Position numbers and translations under genes: made by a program. Shown here piece by piece: positions 51,001 to 60,000 of a stretch of DNA of 64,000 bases (positions are counted from its first letter, which is position 1; each line of letters opens with the position of its first letter). The notes beneath the pieces are model-generated. The model was not told where the DNA came from, searched no databases, and saw only the letters and a program-made list of their open reading frames with translations. The stretch spans positions 744,001 through 808,000 of the forward strand of contig JANEZZ010001470.1 of assembly GCA_026122225.1 (NCBI GenBank). Reading direction: 5' to 3'. This DNA comes from Heloderma charlesbogerti (Eukaryota; Chordata; Lepidosauria; Squamata; Helodermatidae).

Positions 51001-54000
51001 GAGGCTGTGTGTTTTTCCTGCAGTACGGTCGATACAGAAGCTGATCCCACCAATATTTGACCCAGTAAGGATCAGCTCCGAGGAAAAGTACTAATCCAAA
51101 CAAATCTGTGACAGAGGAAACACACGTTTTACTGCAAGCAGGTTTCCATATCATGGAAAAAAATATTTTAAATAAAAGCAGTGATATTCCAAAATCCAAT
51201 CTACTTTAGTTCATCATTCTGACAAGCCAAATTGCTTCAAGCTTGCTTTCTTTTTGGGATGAAGGGGAGATGCAACTTGGATTTTGTATACAGAGCCAGT
51301 TCTTTGTGAAAGGTTAAAATGAATGGCACATGACCTTGTAAGTATCACACAGTCCATCAGAAATTCATTTAGCAATGACATCTTTTTCAAAATCTGGGGC
51401 ACTGAACACAAATGTAAACTTAAAATACTATGGCTTGGATTCCAAGTTAAGTTAAACTTAAGGCAGTTCACAAAAGGAAAGTTTCCCATGTCTCCCCAAA
51501 AGCCTCCCCAAAGGCTTAGGGGGCCTCCTGAACAATCTGAGATGGTGGCTGAGGGAGTTGCTTTGGGAGGAGGGAATTGCCCAAACTAAGGTGAGGCTCT
51601 GTCTGATTTGGGGTGATACCCCTTCTTCAGCAGCTCCCCATGACCCATCACATTGTTCAAGAGGGTCTCCTGATCATCTGGAGATGTTTGGGGAGGGGGA
51701 GGGCACAGAAGCCTTTTCTTCTAAAAACTCCCTTAAGGCTGCAATCCTATACTCAGTTATCCTGGAGTAAGCTGCACTGAATTCAATGGGACTAAGTAGA
51801 CATGTATAGGATTGCACTGTATATTAAGATATCTTAGGATCTAAGGCTATGCTTTCATGGTACCAGGAATGTAAGTAATAACTGATTATCACACACACAG
51901 TATATGGAAAAATAATGTCCATGGATATACAGTATTAGCCCTGAACTCAATTTCTTTTTCTCATGTGCATGCACTATATGACATTAGCCATGCCTTTATT
52001 CTTCATGAAGTTGCAGGAAAGAATCCAAAGATCTAGAGGACCTCGATTTCATGGCCATTCTTACTATCCTCCTTAATGAGGAGGACTGTTCAAAGACATT
52101 TATTTAATAATTTCACTTTTAGCAATAGAATTGGGATTCAGTCTGTGGCAGGGAGGATGATCTGTTTCTTCTGTATTAGTTCTGGACTGAAGAATTTGTC
52201 TTATTCAGAAATGACAGTGGAAGTATACAGAGAAAAATGACATTTATATTCTACATGTATGTATTTTTTCCTTAAGTCAACAAATGAGCAACAGGTATAA
52301 CAAAAGGAAATGGTGAAAGAAGGACCTTCACATCTGCAAGAGAAGAGAGGGTGTTTTCAAGCTAGAATCTCTTAAAAAGCATACTGATCAAGGCAGGGAG
52401 CACTTTAACTGAGATGACACTTGAAAAAGACACATAAGATATGTATACTTTGAAATCCACATGCTACTTTCAGTTTTGAACCATAAGAGGAATTAGTGGA
52501 AAATGAGTTGAAGACTGAAGGCAATCACTGTCAGGATCCTAAGAGCCACAGGCTTAGTTTCATGTGCCCCATGTGTTTGACAGTAGATCATGACAGTGTG
52601 CCCATGTTAAACTTTTTTTTGAAATGACATGGCAGGGACCTTCTAAAGCAGTTTGCAATACAACATGGTGGTCTGCTGTTCAAAGAAAAAAAGTCAAAAC
52701 TTTCTATGGGGTATTCCAAGCCCTTGGACACATCTAAAATAGCCCTTTAGGTCCTAGCCAATATCTAAAATGTTGCGTAACCTTCTGCATAGGAAGGCTT
52801 TGAGAGATACACATCCTTCCAGCCCTAACATAAATGGAATAAACTGAAATGTAATGCAAGACAAAGATGCTCACGGTTTATAAGACTGGATCAGGGAACG
52901 GGAGTTCAACCCATTTTAGATGGGGTAGTACACGCTTGAAGAATCAGTCTCATAGTTCAGGAGTACTCCTGGACTTGGCGCTAAGCCTTGATGCACAGGT
53001 TACAGCTATTGTCACGAGTGTGTTTGCATAGCTTCGGCTGGGGCACCAACTGTGTCCTTTCCTTGGGATTTGGCCATGGTGACACATGCCCTAGTTGGTT
53101 TTTATCTGGACTATTCCAGTGAGCTCTATGAGGCTGCCTTTGAAAAGTGTTCAGAAACTGCATCTGGCCCAGAATACTGTGGCTCTATTACTAACTGGAG
53201 TTAGGGATGTATGAAAGTCACTTACCTTTTCGCGGATTGATTCGCAGTGGGGTGGGAGGCGCTCCGTCCCTTCCCCCGGAATCCTCGACGGGGGGGGGGA
53301 GGCGATCCGGTCCTCCCTCCCTGAATCCTGCCCGGCCGGCTCTGCTCCGCGGCGGCTGCGTGGAACAGCCGGCCAGGGTTGTCCGCAGCCAGAGTTCCGG
53401 CCGCGGACTGGCTGGTGCAGACGCAAATGGCGGCCGCCGTCATGGCCACCATTTGCATTCAGACAGGCTGCCGTGATAGGCTACGTAATTATTTACGTAG
53501 CCTATCACGGGAGGCAAAAAAACAAACAAAAAACAGTGTACGCAAATGGCGGCGGCTACGGCGGCCACCATTTGCGTTCCCTATTTTTCGCTGTTTTAGC
53601 CTACGTAAATATTTATGCCCACTACTCTATTTGTGTTCCCCTTTTTTTCGCCGTAAAAGCCTACATAAATATTTACGCAGGCTAAAACGGCGAAAAATAG
53701 GGAACACAAATGGCGGCCGCCATTTACATTTACTTACATAGCCTATCACGGCAAACAGCAGACGTTAATGGCGGCTGCAGCAGCTGGTCGAAAGACCAGC
53801 CGCCACTGCTGTCCGGAACATCTGCCCCAGGTAAGCTTCGTCCCTGGGGGAATCCGCAGGGGGGGCGGCAGGCAGTTCCGCCACAGATTTCGGGGGCCCG
53901 AATGCATTCGGCCTCACTGAAACCCGTGGAGGAATCCCTAACTGGAGTTGCCTATAGGGAGCATGGATAAGTGCATTGGTTTCCAGTCCATTTCTGAGTG

Positions 54001-57000
54001 CAATTCACAGTGCTGGTTTTGACTTTTAAAGCCCTGAACAGCTTAGGACCAGGATACCTGAAGAACCATCTGGTCAAAAACGAGCCTGCCCAGGCATTAA
54101 GATCTGCAGGTGAGGGTTTCTTCTGTGTCCCAATGTTGGAGGTGCATTTGCTGAGAGCATGAGAAGGCCTTTTTAGTGGTCAGAACCAGACTGGAATTTC
54201 TTCCTTCATGAGGTTCATCTCACCCGCTCTTAGATGGGATTTCAACAGGGGATAGGGGAGGGAGACATCAGTGTGCTGATTTTAATTTGATGTTTTCTGC
54301 TGCTAGTATAAATGGTTAGTCCTGCCTTCGTTTTTAGTGTTTATTTCTTTGGTGTGTTTTATGGTGTATTGTTAATGAATTTTTGTTTGTTTAGTAGTAA
54401 GCCTCTGAATACCAGTTCCTCAGGAACATGAGTAGGAGGCTGTTACTGTGCTCAAGTCCTACTTGCAGGCTTCCCATACACATCTGGTGGGAACAGAATG
54501 CTGGACTAGTCTTTGATCTGATTCAGTAGAACTCTTCTTATGTCTTTATTGTGATGAATTTTCTTTATATTGTTAGCCACCTTGAGCAGTATTCTGCTAG
54601 ATAGGTAGGAACAAACCTACTGCTTATGTAAATAGTATAAAATGAAGCTTGCACTACGATAAGCTTGACGTTATATTCCTCAAGACTACTATACATTTGT
54701 TGACACAAGAGAAAAGTTGAGCTATATCATTCACCTTCTAATCCTCGCTGCACTGGTGTACCACTGACACACCACCGATTGATTCCACTCAAACGGAGAG
54801 CCATTTCTGCAGCCTAATCAAAGAGGACAGAAAATATAATGAAAGATCAAGGCAACTAGGAACAACTTCATGGTAAGTCCAAGAACTTGGCAGTAGACAG
54901 AGCTGCAATAGTAATATTTACACACCACCATTTTAATGCTTTCCAAATATACTTCCTACATGAAAACCATTTTGAGTTGAGCACCAAGGATGAATACCAA
55001 AGCAATCAGCGAAGAATAACATTTCGGAGTCAGCAGAAGGTAGATCAGGATCTACTTATTATTTGCAGTAGATCACACTAAAACTTCCTTTCTCCCAATT
55101 GTTTAACAACAACATCAACACCAGCTACCGAAAAGCTTTCCCCTACTATGGACACAATCCTATGCATGTTTAGATGGAAAAAGTCCTAAAACTTCCAGCA
55201 TTCCATGGCCAACATGGCTGGCTGGGGAATGCTGGGAATTGTAGAACTTTTTTTTCTGTCTAAACACACATAGGATTGAGCCTTAAATTAGGCTCTTGAA
55301 AAAGAATGCTTGGGGGAAACGTAGCAGTGAATTTTTGTGTGAAAGGAGTTAAGAGCTTGGTTCTGGTACTAACCATAATTCTTGGCATGAACATGTGCTC
55401 AGAGGGACCCTGTTCCTTCATGCTTGCCACAGGTTTACCTACTTGTATCAACTATTTTGCACCTGGCTCTGGTTCATGGATCTCAGGGTTACAGTAAAAA
55501 CAAAGTAAATCCCATGAGCCTGAGGTTTGTCTACCCACAGAGACTAGAAAGGCTCCCCACCTATTTCAGAAAGCCCAGCCAGTAGAAAATGCTCCAGTGA
55601 AATTTTTTCATTAGAACATCCCTACAGGTTGCATGGTCCATACTGCTACATGTCAGCTATGTGAACAAGGAAAGTGGGGAGATACCCTGAAGACCCTGGG
55701 CAATAGAAATTGAAGTACTGAAATAGTACTGCATTCTCCCCAAATAGAGCCCTTTCCCTATTCCGCTTCCTACCCTTCATTTTACCTGCATCTTCCTACA
55801 CTCTACCTTGTCAACAGTGCAAAACCCCTTACACATCTACAGATCTAGCACATGAAATGTTTTCCACAGCTTCCATATTTCCTTGGTTCCTCTTTTCTTT
55901 GAAACCCCAACACTTCCACACATTGGGACTGTTCAGACAACATGCTAACTCACACTCAGTGGTTGTTGGTTGGTTGTTGAATCGTGGGATAGTGTGTTGT
56001 CTGAATGTCTGCAGGGTGGCTTGTTAACTATGCAGTATGGTTTATTTTCTTGAACAAGCCACCTTGAGGACTCATGGTTTGTTGCTGGGTTGTTCGGGGT
56101 GGTTAACAAGCTACATTGCATAAATGCATGGTTCAACAAACAAACCACTGTTCAACAACAACCCACAGTCAACCACTGAGTATGGGTTACTGGGTTGTTT
56201 GAACAGCCCCATAGACTGGGTTCACACAACACGGCAACCCACCAGTGCTGCCTCCAGCCTCCCTCACCAGTGACTGCCCCTCCGCTGATGCTCAAACGAC
56301 ACTTTGGCGGGACCAACACTTCTTCACCACCTTTAAAAAAAGGTTTTGGTGCTTTGGGAATATGCAAATGTGTTCATAATTTAAAAAAAAAAATTCCCCC
56401 ATCGTCCTTTTGCAAGCGCGCAAGACTTGCATGTTTGCCTGTCTGATATGTGTAGTCTTGGCTTGTCAATGTCCTTTTATGTTGCAGCTGTCAAAGGGAG
56501 CAGGGAAGTGGAGTAGGCAATGTGCACACAGTTGACAAGGACCAGGGAGGGGAGGATAATACTAAGGGAGAGGAGGAACCCATTTGTACTGTCAAGAAGC
56601 AAGGAAAGGGGGAAAAATTGAGAGAGCAGTAAGTGCACCAAAGAGGGACACTTACACACACAACAGTATCTCTTGGCAATGTAATCCTCTTGCTTTTAAG
56701 TGTTGAACTGACACCTGTCAGTGTCCTCCTCCCATTCAACACTTCCCCGAGTCCCCAGCAAGTCCAGAAAGGGGAGATATTGGTTCCCTGCCCCTTTGGT
56801 GTGAACCCACCCATTATTCCTTCAGGTCCCTACTTCCCAGACCAGTGGAACTGAGCCTCCCTTGTTTCAACTGGCCTACTTGCCTCTGGGCTACCTCTTC
56901 TAATAATTAAATAAAATAATTATATAAAATAATTGCAATATTTTCTGGATGCTTTTTTTGCTCTGATGTCTATCTACCTGCACACATGGCATACAGCTCC

Positions 57001-60000
57001 TCTTGTTGTAAAACAAATTCTAGCCAAACTGACCTTTCAGCTATCTGAATTGAGTGAGGATCTATGGGGACATACACCAGATGTAACACACACAAAGTAT
57101 CAGATTTTAAATAAACAAATCATAAAAGCATGTGGTACGATCTGCTGACAATTGTTTTCATGATTGTTAAATATTTGGTAGCCAATACTGATAGTACACT
57201 CTCTCTACAACCCATTGGAATGTCCCTAAATACATTTTTTTAAGTCAGTGTAGACAATTGTACAATTATTTGACTCTAGGGCAGACCCTGTGCCTCTTCA
57301 GATAGGCATTAAAACAGAAGAGCATCTTGGGTTAAACCATGAAGTGGTGTAAAAGACATGATGACCTAGTTCTTTAAACTGTCAGAATACATTATGTTAA
57401 GTGACTATTGTGAAAAGAACTGTGCTTCATAGCCAGGCAAACCTCCAGCAGCAAAAACTTTTAGTAGCAAACACCTCCAAGGAAAAAAAGATCATTACTC
57501 ATTTCTGAAGGATGAACTACAAGGGCAAATTTACATCCCAGCCTGTTAAAGGGTATATATATATATATATAGGTTCCTCCCATCCATTTTTTATGTTCAA
57601 TATCTTTCACATTCAACAGAGGCATACTCAAGAGACATTCTCTTACCTTTGCAGTGGTGCATTCTACCATTTGTGCTTCATCCAGGCAAATTCTCCACCA
57701 CTCCACAGCTACCAAAGGGCTTGGGATGGCCATATAACGCTTCTGGTTCCTGAAACGGCGTCCATCTTCACTATTGCTGTGAGGAATGTCCACATAGTTC
57801 AGCTCACTACGAAGGACATCATATGTGGTGATCACTACCTCCTGCTCTGCCAAGATGTGAGGCTGCAAGAAGCCATGTTTCTTCACTCCTTGATAAACCT
57901 GCATTGATTTGTGCACAAAGCACGTGAGAGCAAACACTGACAATTAAGAGACTTCCCAGGAATGAAAAGAAATATCCCAAGGAGAAGTTGAGCACTAAGT
58001 GACAGCTTTGCAGTTTAGCTTCCTGGAGTTTAAAAATGTAGTTTTTCTACAGCTGATGTTCTTGATGTTCATGACAGAAAGGTGTACTATATCAACAACT
58101 TTAGGAAAAAAGATTTACAAGGAAAAGTTTGAGGATATAACCTAGATATATTATTCTTAATGTAACATGTAACTAAGATAAAAAAGACACGAACAGAACT
58201 GACTCATGAAAGAAAAAGATCTTACAACTTTCCAAAAGTCCTAAAAAATAAAATCACATAACACTGTTTAACTCCCTTAAAAATATAAACATATATTAAC
58301 AAAGTTATTGGTTAATGGCTGGCTAGTATAGGACATCTGCACTGGTCCACTGTGGTTGCTGAGACTTACTAGTGAATCTGAGAAATTGAGTCACATTTTA
58401 ATTTTGAAATTTTATATCCATATCAGGGTAAATATCACCCTTTTCCTGTAAATTATGCTGATGAGGATAAAATGTGTGGTTTACTGATAAATGCTAAAAT
58501 GTTCTGAGATTTCTCACTGGCCTTTCTCTTAAGGATTACTATCAATATAAAAATGTACCAAACTGTGGACATTTATTACTCCTTATATAAGGTGGTATCC
58601 ATGAAAAAATATCCTCTCACTCTACTCTACTTAATAACTACAGGTGCTGTTCGTCATTCAGGGACCCATCACACTGTTTGAACAGCAAGTTCCATAATAC
58701 ACTCCTCCTGTACTAGTTTCTATGAAGCCACACCTGTTCTTACCAACACTCGAAGGGAAGATGATCTCACATGCCTGTTAATCTCATCAACCCACTGATG
58801 GCAGATAGAACTGGGAGAGATAATTAGAGTTGCTCCTGTGGGAACCGGTTTCATTGCTACAAGGCAATGGGGACAGTAAAAGGGCTTGATCTTAAGATTT
58901 TCTTCTTTATAATTCACACACTCAGCATGTTGCCACAGATGGCAGTTCAGGCACTGCACACGTGCCTTATAGTCAACCAAGCCAAGCTCACCACAGATGC
59001 ATTCAAAACGGTAATCAGAGGTGTTGAATGGAAAAATGGAACCAGGATGTTGTCTAAAAATACTAGCATGTTCTTGGGAGACTGGGGAACGACCTTCTAA
59101 GACATCCTGCTGTTCTTCAGCCTCATCCGTATTTTTAGGAACATCAGCACTAGAATGTGTTTCATCTTTGGAAATGAGCACATTGCCTTTCAAGTCAGCA
59201 GGTCTGTGCTGAGGATCTTCTTCAGTTTTCCAACTCTTATGATCCCATTTTGATTCTCTATTGTCTTCGCTTGCTGTACAGTAGTCATGCTCTTCTGCTG
59301 TGATATCTACTGCCAGAGGTAACTTAAGAACATTTGCAGAACACGTGCCCTTATCTCCCAATTCTTTGGTTTCATTCTTATGATCCGGCAAAGTTTTCTT
59401 CTGAACCCTATCTGAAGTTCTTATTTTCTATAAAAAATAAAAGAAACTGAACTTACTTTTGCTTTTTCTCCTTCATAAATAAACAATCCACACTAAATTG
59501 TCAACCCTAACCCCTAACTCGAGAAGATCATGAAGTAAGGGGAGCTGAAAAAGTCTCAGTGCTCATGTTGTATTCCATACATGAACATCTGGATCCCAAC
59601 CTTCATAAAGTTTAGAGTGTGGGCAGGGGATGGCACTGGATTGAAATATACACCTTTAAAATACTGAGGACACCTTGAAACTCTCTTAAAAAAGGGGTTG
59701 TAAAATGAAGATGCCGAAGTACTTTCTTTCCTTCAAGTATTCCACTATAAATTGTCAGTGTTGTTCTTCTCCAATTCAGCACCAGTCTATCACTGAAAAA
59801 TATTTTACTCCCAATTACAGTGATCTATTAAACAGTGTATCAGCATTACACCTAAGAAATCCATTTCCCATTATAATTGTATTTATTATGTGCAATTATT
59901 TCAACTCATTTCAGGGCTCAGATATGGTTACAAAGATTTATCTTACTGAAAACTTTGGTAGTATGGCCATGAAAGGTGGTGGAAAACACCCAATGGAAAA

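Noticed and set aside
53207..53970. Overlapping GC-rich ORFs as a first exon under a CpG island
   Set aside because: They lie in a hAT-type element with exact termini and 8-bp duplications; open frames follow from few stop codons in GC-rich DNA.
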